This document shows positions 8,717 to 19,259 of a stretch of 64,000 nt of DNA, one piece after another. Location: positions 124,001-188,000 of the forward strand of contig NZ_NEGI01000002.1 in assembly GCF_002135345.1 (NCBI RefSeq). The letters run 5' to 3'. The DNA comes from Acinetobacter sp. ANC 4648 (lineage in GTDB: Bacteria; Pseudomonadota; Gammaproteobacteria; Pseudomonadales; Moraxellaceae). Position 1 is the first letter of the stretch. Every line of letters starts with the position of its first letter. The notes beneath the pieces are model-generated. The model worked only from the letters and a program-made list of their open reading frames with translations. It had not been told where the DNA came from and did not search any database. A program made the translations under genes and the position numbers.

Positions 8717-8756
8717 AAAAAAAGCCCATTGCTGAGTTCAGTAATGGGCTTTTTTA
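8717..8756. terminator. Terminator after amvA
   Basis: Stem AAAAAAAGCCCATT (8717-8730) pairs with AATGGGCTTTTTT (8743-8755) around a loop of about 12 bases and ends in a T-run. The A-run on the other side makes it usable from either strand, so it may also end the amidohydrolase transcript that stops at 8788. Confidence 0.85.
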
Positions 8757-8787
8757 TGAATATGATATTAATTTTTAGTAAGAAAAA

Positions 8788-10539
8788 TTATTGCTGATAC
8801 ACTTTTTTACCATCAAATATCGTCCAAACCACCTTGGTTTCAGCCAACTGTTCTGGTGAAACTGTAAAAATATCTCTATCGACTAAAATCATATCTGCTT
8901 TTTTCCCAGATTCCAGCGTCCCTATTTGTTTATCTAAAGCAAGCGCTTTTGCAGCATTAATCGTATACGCTTTGAATGCTGAGTCACGATCTATTGCCTC
9001 ACCTTTATTTAAATAGTCTCCATCCATACCGATACGTGTAATTGCTGTAGCCATTGCGATAAAAGGATTCGCTGTTGAAACAGGAGCATCACTCGCCCCA
9101 GCAATAATCGCTTCATTTTTTAATAATGAATGTGCAGGATACATTCCTTGATAAGATGCTTCACTAATATAAGGTTTAACCAATTCCTTATTGAAACTAT
9201 CTTCATAAGCCCATGCCAATTGCATAGATGCGATAACATTATTCTGTTTAAAACGACCATAATCCGTAGGATCTACAAGCTGAAGATGCGTAATAGAGTG
9301 TGGCACATGACTTTGACGTTTAGATCTTGCATATTCAAATGCATTTAATGATTCACGTACAGCTCTATCACCAATCGCATGGATATGTACAAGCATGCCA
9401 CGTTGATCCGCTACATCGACGAGTTGTTTAAATTGTTGTGGATCAAATAATAAATCACCACTCTTTTTAGAATTGGAATAGTGACCTAATAATGCCGCGG
9501 ATTGTGCTGGATACTCCAAGACACCATCTGCAAATACTTTTACCCCAATTAAATTAAAATTATTTACATTCTTATATTTACTATTAATTTTATCAAGTGT
9601 ATCAAAAACTATTGGAGTGCTTTTTGAATTAATGACATGTAATCCTGAAACACGAGCGGTTAATTCGCCCTTTTCAGATAACTCTTTATACATTGGAATC
9701 ATACCCAATGTATTTTCAGTATTTTTAATATTAAAAATACCCTGAAGAGGCCGTGCATTTGCTGCGATGTCTAACCAAGCTGTCAGTCCTAGGCTATTAT
9801 AATAACTTACCGCATCCTTCGATCCTCTATACATTAAATCATGTGATAGCGGTGGGATTTTTTCACTAACGACATCCCAACCTGAATCAACTAAAAATCC
9901 TGTAGGTTCAAATTTTTGATTATGCTTAATATTTTGCTTATTTTCTACGGAAAGAGCTTTAACAAATTTTTTGTCGACTCCAGCTTTTTTTAATAAAGCT
10001 TGATTTGCCCAAGCTGTATGATGATCACTACCAATCAATGCAATAGGCAGATTTTTCCATTCATTGTGATTAAACACTTCAGATAACTGATCCAATAAAT
10101 CCCAGTATTCAGAAGATAAACCATTTAGAATTAGAACATCGCCAGCCATACCTGTACCATCTTGCTGAGCTTGTCTCAGTTTTTTTTCTACAGCTTTTAT
10201 GTCTATTTCACCTTCACCCATTGTCGCTAATGTCATTTCGACACCAGAAGCTAAAGCATGAATATGGCTGTCAATAAGTCCCGGCATTAATACTTTATTA
10301 CCCAAGTCATAAACTTTGGTATCTGAATCAGCCATTTTCTTTATTTCGGCATTACTACCTACACTTACGATTTTTCCATCATTAGAAATTGCAATCGCTT
10401 GTTTTAATGGTGCATTATCTACTGCCGTATAAACTTTACCATTGATATAGATACTTTCAACATTATTTGACCAAGCTGTACTCATAAATAATACACTTAA
10501 ACTAAATGTTAAAATTGTTTTTTTAAAAGTTTTCTTCAT
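8788..10539 (-). CDS. Exported metal-dependent amidohydrolase, YtcJ-like
   Basis: A 583-residue hydrolase with a Sec signal peptide (MKKTFKKTILTFSLSVLFMS, cut after about residue 24). The mature part starts like amidohydrolase-3 proteins (VESIYINGKVYTAVDN), has the metal-binding H-x-H at residues 92 and 94 (GLIDSHIHA), LVHIHAIGDRA in the middle, GASDAP as the distal metal/catalytic aspartate and IGTLESGKKADMILVDRDIF at the end. Relatives include N-substituted formamide deformylase. The substrate is unknown; a small amide or ester taken up through the companion outer-membrane protein is likely. It lies 43 bases downstream of that gene on the same strand. Confidence 0.85.
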   Translation of the reverse strand: MKKTFKKTILTFSLSVLFMSTAWSNNVESIYINGKVYTAVDNAPLKQAIAISNDGKIVSVGSNAEIKKMADSDTKVYDLGNKVLMPGLIDSHIHALASGVEMTLATMGEGEIDIKAVEKKLRQAQQDGTGMAGDVLILNGLSSEYWDLLDQLSEVFNHNEWKNLPIALIGSDHHTAWANQALLKKAGVDKKFVKALSVENKQNIKHNQKFEPTGFLVDSGWDVVSEKIPPLSHDLMYRGSKDAVSYYNSLGLTAWLDIAANARPLQGIFNIKNTENTLGMIPMYKELSEKGELTARVSGLHVINSKSTPIVFDTLDKINSKYKNVNNFNLIGVKVFADGVLEYPAQSAALLGHYSNSKKSGDLLFDPQQFKQLVDVADQRGMLVHIHAIGDRAVRESLNAFEYARSKRQSHVPHSITHLQLVDPTDYGRFKQNNVIASMQLAWAYEDSFNKELVKPYISEASYQGMYPAHSLLKNEAIIAGASDAPVSTANPFIAMATAITRIGMDGDYLNKGEAIDRDSAFKAYTINAAKALALDKQIGTLESGKKADMILVDRDIFTVSPEQLAETKVVWTIFDGKKVYQQ

Positions 10540-10582
10540 TACCGATGACCTTAATTATATAAAAAATTTAATTACTAATAGA

Positions 10583-11455
10583 TTAAAAATTGTAACTTAA
10601 ACCAGCAACAACCATATTCTTTTGATTTTCACTATATCGGTCTTTACCACCTACAATATATTGCATCCAACCAAAGACTTGTTCTTTTTCATCCAAAGAA
10701 TGAGCAACTTCTACTGTCGCATGTTTAAATATAAGATCTTCAGTTGTACCTTTTACATACTTACCATTTCCATTAAAATATGAGAATCCAGCATATAAAT
10801 TTAAATAATAACTTGGTGCTAAAACATTTTCGTAATTAAACTCAATATATGTATCGCCTTTATTCATAAAGTACACATCATTTAAGTATGTTTCAAAACT
10901 AACACCTATTTTATCTTTGTCTTCACGAAGTGGATATTTAAAAGTTGCCTCTGCTGCAATGCCGCCTGTATGATCACTTTCAGCATAATATAAATATTTT
11001 AAATTGATATCATAGTTTAATTTTTTATATGTATTTTCATAACCTAGAATGAAATCATTTTCATAAAAACTAAATGAAGATGCTCGTTTAGAGGTTAAAG
11101 ATAAATTATTATATTCTCTTTCAACTTCTTTCGCATATTCCTCTTCAGTTAAATCAACTCTACCGCTGACATTTTCTTCGGCTCGTTTATATCTATTTTC
11201 ATCACGTTGAATTTCACTAAATGAATAACCCAACTTAGAATTAAAATATACAAAATAAAAATTTTTATAATCGAACTTTAAAGTAGTCTGAAGTGTGGCA
11301 CTATCATTTTCAGGATCATTCGTTGCTCCATAATTAATATATGCAGAAACTGCGGAAATATTGCCTGAAAATTTAAAATCCTTGCTTTCAACTTCACTCG
11401 AAAAACTACTCATTGGCATCAATAATAGTGCAATGGTTAAATAATTATATTTCAT
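10583..11455 (-). CDS. Outer-membrane beta-barrel protein, TorF-like putative porin
   Basis: A 290-residue protein with a signal peptide (MKYNYLTIALLLMPMSSFSS) and alternating aromatic/polar strands, ending VVAGLSYNF with the terminal phenylalanine typical of outer-membrane barrels. The start FKFSGNISAVSAYINYG resembles the TorF/CHP02001 group of putative porins. About 12 to 14 strands would fit the length. A charged segment (about residues 85-115, rich in E, R and D) may be a large loop. It is first in a two-gene unit with the exported amidohydrolase. No substrate can be deduced. Confidence 0.7.
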   Translation of the reverse strand: MKYNYLTIALLLMPMSSFSSEVESKDFKFSGNISAVSAYINYGATNDPENDSATLQTTLKFDYKNFYFVYFNSKLGYSFSEIQRDENRYKRAEENVSGRVDLTEEEYAKEVEREYNNLSLTSKRASSFSFYENDFILGYENTYKKLNYDINLKYLYYAESDHTGGIAAEATFKYPLREDKDKIGVSFETYLNDVYFMNKGDTYIEFNYENVLAPSYYLNLYAGFSYFNGNGKYVKGTTEDLIFKHATVEVAHSLDEKEQVFGWMQYIVGGKDRYSENQKNMVVAGLSYNF

Positions 11456-11596
11456 ATGACTATATTCCTTGTCATGATTTTTACATTAGAATTTTATTAC
11501 TTCAAATTCAGTCAGCGTACATTTAATGCTTCTCAGTATTGGTAATAAAATTCATATCCAGAATTTAAATAAAGTTTTTTCACATTATTTTATTGA

Positions 11597-12805
<1,209 letters not shown>

Positions 12806-12878
12806 TTATTTTTCCTAAGCGATGCACTTAACTTAATTTTTTTATAATTTTTCAGCTATAGTTGTTGTTATATATCTA

Positions 12879-12909
12879 CCGATATACGGTATTTATGACC
12901 GTATATCGG
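12879..12909. promoter_or_regulatory. Inverted-repeat operator between pobA and pobR
   Basis: CCGATATACGGT (12879-12890) and ACCGTATATCGG (12898-12909) form a perfect 12-bp inverted repeat with a 7-base spacer, halfway between the divergent starts. PobR of A. baylyi binds a dyad in the same gap to activate pobA and repress itself; this is the obvious candidate here. Confidence 0.75.
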
Positions 12910-12951
12910 ACAAAACTTCATGGAATGATGTTTTTTTCAGCAAGGACTAAC

Positions 12952-13761
12952 ATGCGTTACGATTTAATTATAAATAAAGCTTCTGGTGAAACCATTTCAA
13001 ATGATGATTATATTTCGGGGCTAGCCAAAGGCTTAAACCTATTAGAGGCCTTTGGAGTAGATCGACAAAAACTTAATGCGACCCAAGTGGCTGAACGGAC
13101 GGCAATCAGTCGTACTGCGGCACGACGTTATTTACGCACCTTAAAATTTTTAGGTTATCTCGATGGTGATGATCACTATTTTTGGCTCACACATAAAGTT
13201 TTACGCTTTTCTAGTTCTTATTTAAGTTCTGCGCACTTACCCAAAGTCGTTCAGCCTATTTTAAATTTGCTCTGTGTGCAAACATCACTCACCTATTCTA
13301 TTGTCGTATTGGATGATGACGAAGTCGTTCCTATTGCACGGAGTTATTTACCACAGCAAGATAATTTAAAAGTCAGTCCTTATGGTATGCATCTTGGAAA
13401 TCGTTTACCTGCACATGCAACATCTACAGGTAAAGTATTATTGGCAACTTTAAATCGAGAAGAACAAAAAACGTGGTTAGATCAACATGGTTTAAAACGC
13501 TTAACACCATATACTATTCAAAATGAACCTGACTTTTATCAAGCCCTACAACAAGTTTCCACTCAGGATTATTGTTTATCTAAAGAAGAACATGAACTTG
13601 GGATTGTTGCAATTGCTGTCCCTATTTTAAATGCCAATGCTCAAGCCGTCGCGGCCTTAAATTGTATGTCACAAATGAATCGGGTCACAGATGAGCATCT
13701 GATCCAAAAAATCTTACCTTTACTACGAAATACAGCCTATGAATTACGGAATATGATCTAG
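12952..13761 (+). CDS. pobR: IclR-family activator of pobA
   Basis: Senses 4-hydroxybenzoate and activates pobA. The protein of 269 residues has an N-terminal winged helix (ISGLAKGLNLLEAF, then LNATQVAERTAISRTAARRY) and a C-terminal IclR effector domain, with THKVLRFSSSYL leading into it and HATSTGKVLLA at the ligand pocket edge. The start at ATG 12952 has an AAGGA site seven bases upstream; a longer frame from 12862 would run through the inverted-repeat operator and is rejected. The size is close to that of A. baylyi PobR. Confidence 0.9.
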   Translation: MRYDLIINKASGETISNDDYISGLAKGLNLLEAFGVDRQKLNATQVAERTAISRTAARRYLRTLKFLGYLDGDDHYFWLTHKVLRFSSSYLSSAHLPKVVQPILNLLCVQTSLTYSIVVLDDDEVVPIARSYLPQQDNLKVSPYGMHLGNRLPAHATSTGKVLLATLNREEQKTWLDQHGLKRLTPYTIQNEPDFYQALQQVSTQDYCLSKEEHELGIVAIAVPILNANAQAVAALNCMSQMNRVTDEHLIQKILPLLRNTAYELRNMI

Positions 13762-13927
13762 TCTGGCTTAATTTTTAAATTCAAAATGGAATCTAACAAT
13801 GTAGCCATTAGTTAATTTTACAGCATGGCACTATACTTAAACCCATATAATCCATTGACTATAAATTAATTATCATTAAATTAGAATCAGACAATCCTCA
13901 ATCAAAGAGAACGATGACAAAAACTGA

Positions 13928-15085
13928 TTACAACGGTTCTTGTCTTTTAGCTGAATTCATTTCATGTCTGACTCTACTAATCCGATCATAAATTACTTTG
14001 CGCAGTCGATTCACACTCCCAAGGGGTCTATGTTCTGGTAAAGCATGCCATGGTGTAAAAGAAAGATTTTCACAAAATTTATTCTGATCAGGTGTATCAA
14101 AAACCTGTTGCGGAATACGAATTGTAGCCACCTGATAAAATGGAGCTTGGCTTTCTTTCCATTCCGTCATAGAATCTTCGATGGCCAACTTGTTTGATGT
14201 TCTAGGTTGTACCAAGAACTCCATACAAGCATCCCCCTTTTGCAAGCTCTCTCGGAGCACATCTCGCAAAAAGTCATGACTAGGTTTTTTCGGTATTGGG
14301 GCTGTTTTTGCTGAGCAAGATCTCACAGAATACTTGACTGCCTGACGATCAGGGCCTATGCCTAACTGGTAAGGAACCATGGACCAATATCGAGTTTGTA
14401 AAGGGTTGGAAATTTGTGTATTAAGGTTTAAAGCAATAAAAGTTCCCTTAGCCCCCAATCCAAACGGAAGATGTAGCTTTCTGAAAAAACTCTCACTATT
14501 TATATCTTGCATCAATGACATATAACGTCGAGGATCATTGACGAAAAATACGGGATGATTAATCATAATAAAGTCTTGCGTAGTCGCATACTTTTCATCT
14601 TCTAAGAGTTTTTCCCCTGATACACCTAGAAGTTTGATTGCCATCCCGCGTGCATCTCTTTTAATATCTGCATTTTTTGCATCACGTGAACCATTAGAAA
14701 AACGAATCCATGCTTGATATGTTTGGCCAGGAATAAAAATGCCCTTTGCAAGTTGATTTGGTAGTGCTTCCATCACATGGAATTCGGCTCGTACACAACC
14801 ATGCGCTTTTGGATGAGCATCACGGCGGGCAGTGCCTGAAGCATATTGTTGACGAATCGATTGTTCAATAACATCCGCAATCCCTGTGGCGATCTCTTGT
14901 TCATTAGGATACAATTTTTCACTGAGCCCCGAATCAATGCTGGGGTACAGAATTGGGTTAGGATTGGTCAGCCTTGTGGGTGGGGTATTTTTAGATGGTA
15001 TCGTACTACAACCACTAATTGCCACGATAAATGGTGCTAAAGCAAATAACATACTGAAGGGAATCGGCTGTATAAAATTGGCCAT
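13928..15085 (-). CDS. Catalase-fold lipoprotein
   Basis: A 385-residue protein with a lipoprotein signal (LFALAPFIVAISGC, lipobox ISGC at about residue 26), so it should be anchored in the envelope. The rest is a reduced catalase fold: HPKAHGCVRAEF carries the distal histidine, FIMINHPVFFV the conserved asparagine, and NRLRKVIYDRIS near the end has the R-x-x-x-Y pattern of the heme's proximal tyrosine. Relatives (catalase family, SrpA-like) are shorter than true catalases and may act as peroxidases. AAGGAG precedes the start. Peroxide scavenging in the periplasm is plausible but unproven. Confidence 0.8.
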   Translation of the reverse strand: MANFIQPIPFSMLFALAPFIVAISGCSTIPSKNTPPTRLTNPNPILYPSIDSGLSEKLYPNEQEIATGIADVIEQSIRQQYASGTARRDAHPKAHGCVRAEFHVMEALPNQLAKGIFIPGQTYQAWIRFSNGSRDAKNADIKRDARGMAIKLLGVSGEKLLEDEKYATTQDFIMINHPVFFVNDPRRYMSLMQDINSESFFRKLHLPFGLGAKGTFIALNLNTQISNPLQTRYWSMVPYQLGIGPDRQAVKYSVRSCSAKTAPIPKKPSHDFLRDVLRESLQKGDACMEFLVQPRTSNKLAIEDSMTEWKESQAPFYQVATIRIPQQVFDTPDQNKFCENLSFTPWHALPEHRPLGSVNRLRKVIYDRISRVRHEMNSAKRQEPL

Positions 15086-15355
15086 TTTGATTTTCTCCTT
15101 ACTGTAAAGGTCATATCACATTAAATTTTATTGTAATGATAGTGATACACTGTCTGAATTATAAAACCAACTATCTCTTATGTCATACATTAACCGTGTA
15201 TAGAATCTTTAAAATCAATGCTTTAAATCTAAAAAATTCTACTTTATACAAACATCATCATTACTTTTCATGCACCATCAGTGGGTATTTTTATACTTAT
15301 ACACAATGGATAAGCATACTCTTAATACTCAACTTATGATCTAAAAGCTCATTTT
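15086..15355. other. Intergenic region between the catalase-like gene and pqiC
   Basis: AT-rich, with no supported gene. It should contain the promoter of the catalase-fold gene and the end of the pqi transcript; no convincing T-tailed hairpin was seen after pqiC. Confidence 0.4.
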
Positions 15356-16084
15356 TTAGAAACATACAACATCCGGTCTATTTACTTTTGTTTTAGACTC
15401 AACAGCAACCACAGATGCAGCTACAGCATTAATGACCTGATTCAGTGATTGACGAGAAGCATCGACAATCGCTTGAATTTTATTGCCATCTGTCGCAACA
15501 ATATCAGTAAAAGTCATTCGGCAACTTAATTGAAGATTTTGTGTATTCATTTGAGTTAACGCACGGCTTGGATTATCAGGTTTGATCGTCCACGCTACGG
15601 CCACCTCAATTTTACGATCTATAGGGCCCATTAAAAGATTCGTGCTGGGTTGATCCACAATATCGAAATGGGAAAAGTCTGTTGCAATTCGATAAGAAAC
15701 CCCACTGCCCCTTACACCACTATTGTAGCGGTCTACTGCACCTAATTTTTGCTGTAAACCCGCGGATAAACCATCACGTAGCTCAGAAGCTAAAATTGAG
15801 GTCCACCGTTCATTATCTAGAACATTAGACTTACCACTTATTTCCTGTAAAACCATTGGTATACGATTTAACCGATCTGGTAAGCCTACGGGTAAAACCT
15901 CGATCATCCGTATATTTGTAGCACTGATTAAAGGTGTAATTTTGGGTGTCAAAGTATAATAGTTGGGTGTAGGGGAACTCGAACACGCTGTCAATCCTAT
16001 CAGCATCGATAGAAGCGTAAGGCGTGAAATAGTGCGCCGTGGAAAAAGCGCGAAGCTAGGTGTTTTGTATTTTTTATTTAACAT
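15356..16084 (-). CDS. pqiC: PqiC-like lipoprotein of the Pqi lipid-transport system
   Basis: Outer-membrane-anchored lipoprotein that receives the PqiB tunnel. The 242-residue protein has a lipobox (LLSMLIGLTACSS, about residues 26-38) followed by PTPNYYTLTP, the start of the ABC-transport auxiliary lipoprotein domain (DUF330 type), and ILASELRDGLSAGLQQ in the middle. The ATG at 16084 has AGAGG eight bases upstream and overlaps the end of pqiB. It is the last gene of the pqiA-pqiA-pqiB-pqiC unit, and this order supports the assignment. Confidence 0.85.
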   Translation of the reverse strand: MLNKKYKTPSFALFPRRTISRLTLLSMLIGLTACSSSPTPNYYTLTPKITPLISATNIRMIEVLPVGLPDRLNRIPMVLQEISGKSNVLDNERWTSILASELRDGLSAGLQQKLGAVDRYNSGVRGSGVSYRIATDFSHFDIVDQPSTNLLMGPIDRKIEVAVAWTIKPDNPSRALTQMNTQNLQLSCRMTFTDIVATDGNKIQAIVDASRQSLNQVINAVAASVVAVESKTKVNRPDVVCF

Positions 16085-17744
16085 TTTCAACCTCTAACTT
16101 TTTCCCGCGAATCAATGACTCAGGATGTTGTTCAATATAATCTGACATTAATTGTAAAGATGCAGCTGCACGAGTCATCTGCTGTAAAGCACGGCGTACA
16201 TCTTGTTGCATAGGTGCGTCACTTGAAAAAATGGACTCAGTTGATTGCATTGTTTTACGTACTTCATCAAGTGTTGCCTGCATACTTGGCGCGACCTTAC
16301 TATCTAACTGTTTGACCAACTTGTCAGTAGACTCTATTGTGGTATTCATATTATTTAAAGTTTTACGTACATCCTGTCCGATTTCTACCAATGGGAATTT
16401 ATTTAATTTATCTGCAATTTGTGAAACTTGAGCCTGTAGTCCACTTAATTCTGTTGGTGTTGTTGGAATTTCAACTACTCCATTCGCTCGCATTTTAAGT
16501 ACGGCTGTTTTTGCGTTAGGGAATTTATCTAAAGCAATATAGTTCTGCCCAGTCAGTAAATTTCCTGTACGCATCTGAGCACGCCATCCATTTTGTATAA
16601 AGCGTTTAAAAATCACACCATCAGGATCTAGCTCCTTGCCTTGAGCTAAACGGGATGGATAAATAATACCTTCAACACGCATGCGTAATTGAGTATAAGT
16701 CGAATTAAACTCAACATTAATAGAGTTAACACTTCCTATATCAATCCCCATGAAATCAATAGGTGCACCTGCCGCCAGACCACGTAACGACTTATCAAAA
16801 TACATAATTACTTGACGAGGCTTCCCATCTGGAACTTTCAATGCTTCTGTGCGTGAACTCCATAAACTAAAGTGGCTATTGTTCATGGCTATAGTCGCAT
16901 TTGAATTTTCTGGATACCCAAAAGCAATACCACCAGCAATAATACTGGCAAGTGATTGTGTATTCAGATTAAAACCTGAAGCACTTAAACTAATATCCAC
17001 ACCACTGGCCTGCCAAAACCGTGCATCTGTTGTCACAAACTTATCATAGGGAGACTGAATAAAAGTCTGAAGTTCAACACTTTTACCATCATCAGCCAGT
17101 TTATAAGCAGTAATTTGCCCTACATTAATTCGACGATAATAAATTGGAGAGCCAATATCGAGAGAACCTAAATCTTTCGCTTTTAAAAAAAATGCTTTTC
17201 CTGGAACATCAGAGGATATGACAGGGGGAACTTCCAAACCAATAAACTTATCTTCTTCTTCTTTCGCATTTCCGCCATCTACTTCAATATAAGCACCAGA
17301 CAATAGCGTATCAATCCCTGATACGCCACTCGTGTCTATGCGTGGACGAACCACCCAAAAACGCGAGTCCTTTGCAGCAAAATTACGAGCATCCTTGCGT
17401 AGCTCAACTTTAACAATGACATGTGAACGATCATCCGAAAGCCCAATTTGACGTACCAAACCAATATCCACTTGTTTAAAACGAACTGTGGTTTTACCTG
17501 CAACAAGGCCATTGGCTGTCTTGAAAGAAACATGAATAGTGGGTCCAGTATTGAGCAGGGTCTTCACTGCCAATGATAGAGCAATCAAGAATGCAATGAA
17601 TGGAATGAGCCAAATTAATGAGGGTCTCCATCGTCCTTTCTTTTTTTGTGGCTCAGGTAATCGCTGTTGATTCTCTTGTCCAATATCTGTCTCGTGATGA
17701 TCTGAGTTCTCGTTGTTTACTTTATTTTCAGACATAGTCATCAT
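16074..17744 (-). CDS. pqiB: PqiB-like MCE protein
   Basis: Periplasm-spanning protein of the MCE superfamily, anchored by one helix (SLIWLIPFIAFLIALSLAVK). It carries three MCE repeats: ISFKTANGLVAGKT-like TGPTIHVSFKTANGLVAGKT, LKAKDLGSLDIGSPIYYR and MYFDKSLRGLAAGAPIDFMG; the C-terminal part is a coiled coil (about residues 440-540), as in PqiB, whose hexamer forms a needle towards the outer membrane. Start choice lies between ATG 17744 and 17735; an earlier ATG at 17774 would overlap the previous gene. About 556 residues, close to E. coli PqiB. Confidence 0.9.
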   Translation of the reverse strand: MMTMSENKVNNENSDHHETDIGQENQQRLPEPQKKKGRWRPSLIWLIPFIAFLIALSLAVKTLLNTGPTIHVSFKTANGLVAGKTTVRFKQVDIGLVRQIGLSDDRSHVIVKVELRKDARNFAAKDSRFWVVRPRIDTSGVSGIDTLLSGAYIEVDGGNAKEEEDKFIGLEVPPVISSDVPGKAFFLKAKDLGSLDIGSPIYYRRINVGQITAYKLADDGKSVELQTFIQSPYDKFVTTDARFWQASGVDISLSASGFNLNTQSLASIIAGGIAFGYPENSNATIAMNNSHFSLWSSRTEALKVPDGKPRQVIMYFDKSLRGLAAGAPIDFMGIDIGSVNSINVEFNSTYTQLRMRVEGIIYPSRLAQGKELDPDGVIFKRFIQNGWRAQMRTGNLLTGQNYIALDKFPNAKTAVLKMRANGVVEIPTTPTELSGLQAQVSQIADKLNKFPLVEIGQDVRKTLNNMNTTIESTDKLVKQLDSKVAPSMQATLDEVRKTMQSTESIFSSDAPMQQDVRRALQQMTRAAASLQLMSDYIEQHPESLIRGKKLEVENVK

Positions 17745-17748
17745 TCTT

Positions 17749-18555
17749 TTATTTGCTGAAATTAGAGAAATCATTATTCAAATGAGATGCTTCCACTTGA
17801 ATAATACTTGTACTTTCTAAGGATTGAGGCTCTTCATCATATCGCCCTCTAGCGCTATAGTAATTATCCCAGATAATACGTGGGTCAAAACTCAGTGAGG
17901 CAAACATAGTTAAAACCACGACAGCACCAAAAGCGACAGAACCTGGCCCTGCTAAAATAGTGGCTAAGGATTGTATCTGAATCAATGCAGTTAACAAGGC
18001 AACTACAAACACATCAATCATTGACCAACGTCCAACAAATTCAACAATCCGATACAATATGGAACAATGTTCGGGTGAAAAATGCCAGCGCTGTGATGAT
18101 TGCATCTGTACCGCTAGCAGTAATAAACACAAAAGTACCAATTTCAGCATTGGTATAACAATGCTGGCCATGAAAATAACAGTAGAAACTAAGTAATCAC
18201 CATTTTGCCAAAAATAGATGACACCACTCATGATGGTATCTTGCTGATAGCCCAACAGAGAACCTGTTATGGTCATCGGTAGAACATTTGCCGGAATATA
18301 TAAAATACTAGCAGCAATCATCAGCGCAGTGGTTCGCTCTAAACTTCTAGGCTTACGGTGGTGTAATGTACTATGGCATCTTGAGCACTTTAATCTTTTT
18401 TGATTTTCTTGTGTTTTGTGTATTAATGGGTTTAACAAACCACAACAATGACATAACGTCAGTGACAAATCCGTAGCTCTGGGATATTGCTGCCGCATAG
18501 GAATAGATTCATCACTTATTAAGCTAATCTGATCTGTTATCTCATCAGCTTTCAT
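17749..18555 (-). CDS. pqiA: PqiA-like membrane protein, second copy
   Basis: Inner-membrane partner of PqiB. The 268-residue protein starts with a zinc-ribbon-like pair (CHCCGLLNP, about residues 35-38, and CSRCHSTLHHRKP) followed by four hydrophobic helices, one PqiA repeat. E. coli PqiA contains two such repeats in one chain; here they are on two genes. The ATG at 18555 overlaps the stop of the preceding gene as ATGA, which implies coupled translation. Function as a lipid-transport or membrane-integrity factor follows from the family. Confidence 0.87.
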   Translation of the reverse strand: MKADEITDQISLISDESIPMRQQYPRATDLSLTLCHCCGLLNPLIHKTQENQKRLKCSRCHSTLHHRKPRSLERTTALMIAASILYIPANVLPMTITGSLLGYQQDTIMSGVIYFWQNGDYLVSTVIFMASIVIPMLKLVLLCLLLLAVQMQSSQRWHFSPEHCSILYRIVEFVGRWSMIDVFVVALLTALIQIQSLATILAGPGSVAFGAVVVLTMFASLSFDPRIIWDNYYSARGRYDEEPQSLESTSIIQVEASHLNNDFSNFSK

Positions 18556-19232
18556 AGTAAACACCGATCAATTTCATTCCAGATGTCTTTTACCTTAACC
18601 GATACAATATAAACCAATAACACACTCAATACTGCAAATGCCCAAAGTGCGACCTCAGGAATCACTACGACCATTCCTTTCAGTTTAACCAATGTTACTA
18701 AAACACCAATTAAAAAAACCTCAATCATCCCCCAAGTTCTAAATAAGAAAATAGTCCGTAGGGCAATAACTAAATATCTGGGTTTGGTTTTAAATATACT
18801 AATCGATGAAAGCACATAAATGAGTAATAGCATATCGATTAAAGGAACAATGAAAGTGGTGATGAGTATTAATATACCCACTAAAGCCCTATCAGCATGG
18901 AACATTGCCCATGCAGAACCGAGTAATGTGGTCTGTGAATCATTCCCTTGCAATTCAATCTTAACTATTGGAAAACTATTGGCAATGACAAATACAATCA
19001 GTGCAGTGATTACTAAGGCTAATAATACAGTGAATGATTTACTTTGCCGATAAAGCTCAGCGCCACAGCATACACAATATGCCCGCTCACCTAGCTCAAG
19101 TGGAACCTTACGATAAACTGTATCACACTCCTCACACCCTGCTAGCTCCCTCAATGATAAATCATGGAAACCGTTCAAATCCAATTGGCTTGGAGATGAT
19201 GAAGCTGAATGTGTTGAGGATGATTGGCTCAT
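18552..19232 (-). CDS. pqiA: PqiA-like membrane protein, first copy
   Basis: Promoter-proximal gene of the Pqi operon. It has a cysteine-rich ribbon (CEECDTVYRKVP, then YCVCCGAELYR) and four hydrophobic helices, equal to the N-terminal half of E. coli PqiA. Starts at ATG 19232 (226 residues, MSQSSSTHS) or ATG 19259 are both possible; neither has a good ribosome-binding site, and the first is favoured because the extra residues are atypical. Splitting PqiA in two and keeping both halves in tandem suggests they form a heterodimer. Confidence 0.85.
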   Translation of the reverse strand: MSQSSSTHSASSSPSQLDLNGFHDLSLRELAGCEECDTVYRKVPLELGERAYCVCCGAELYRQSKSFTVLLALVITALIVFVIANSFPIVKIELQGNDSQTTLLGSAWAMFHADRALVGILILITTFIVPLIDMLLLIYVLSSISIFKTKPRYLVIALRTIFLFRTWGMIEVFLIGVLVTLVKLKGMVVVIPEVALWAFAVLSVLLVYIVSVKVKDIWNEIDRCLL

Positions 19233-19259
19233 ACAGCTTAAATACCTTTTTTTATACAT

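Noticed and set aside
15136-15339. 67-codon frame upstream of the catalase-like gene
   Set aside because: No ribosome-binding site and no recognisable sequence; it lies in a promoter region.
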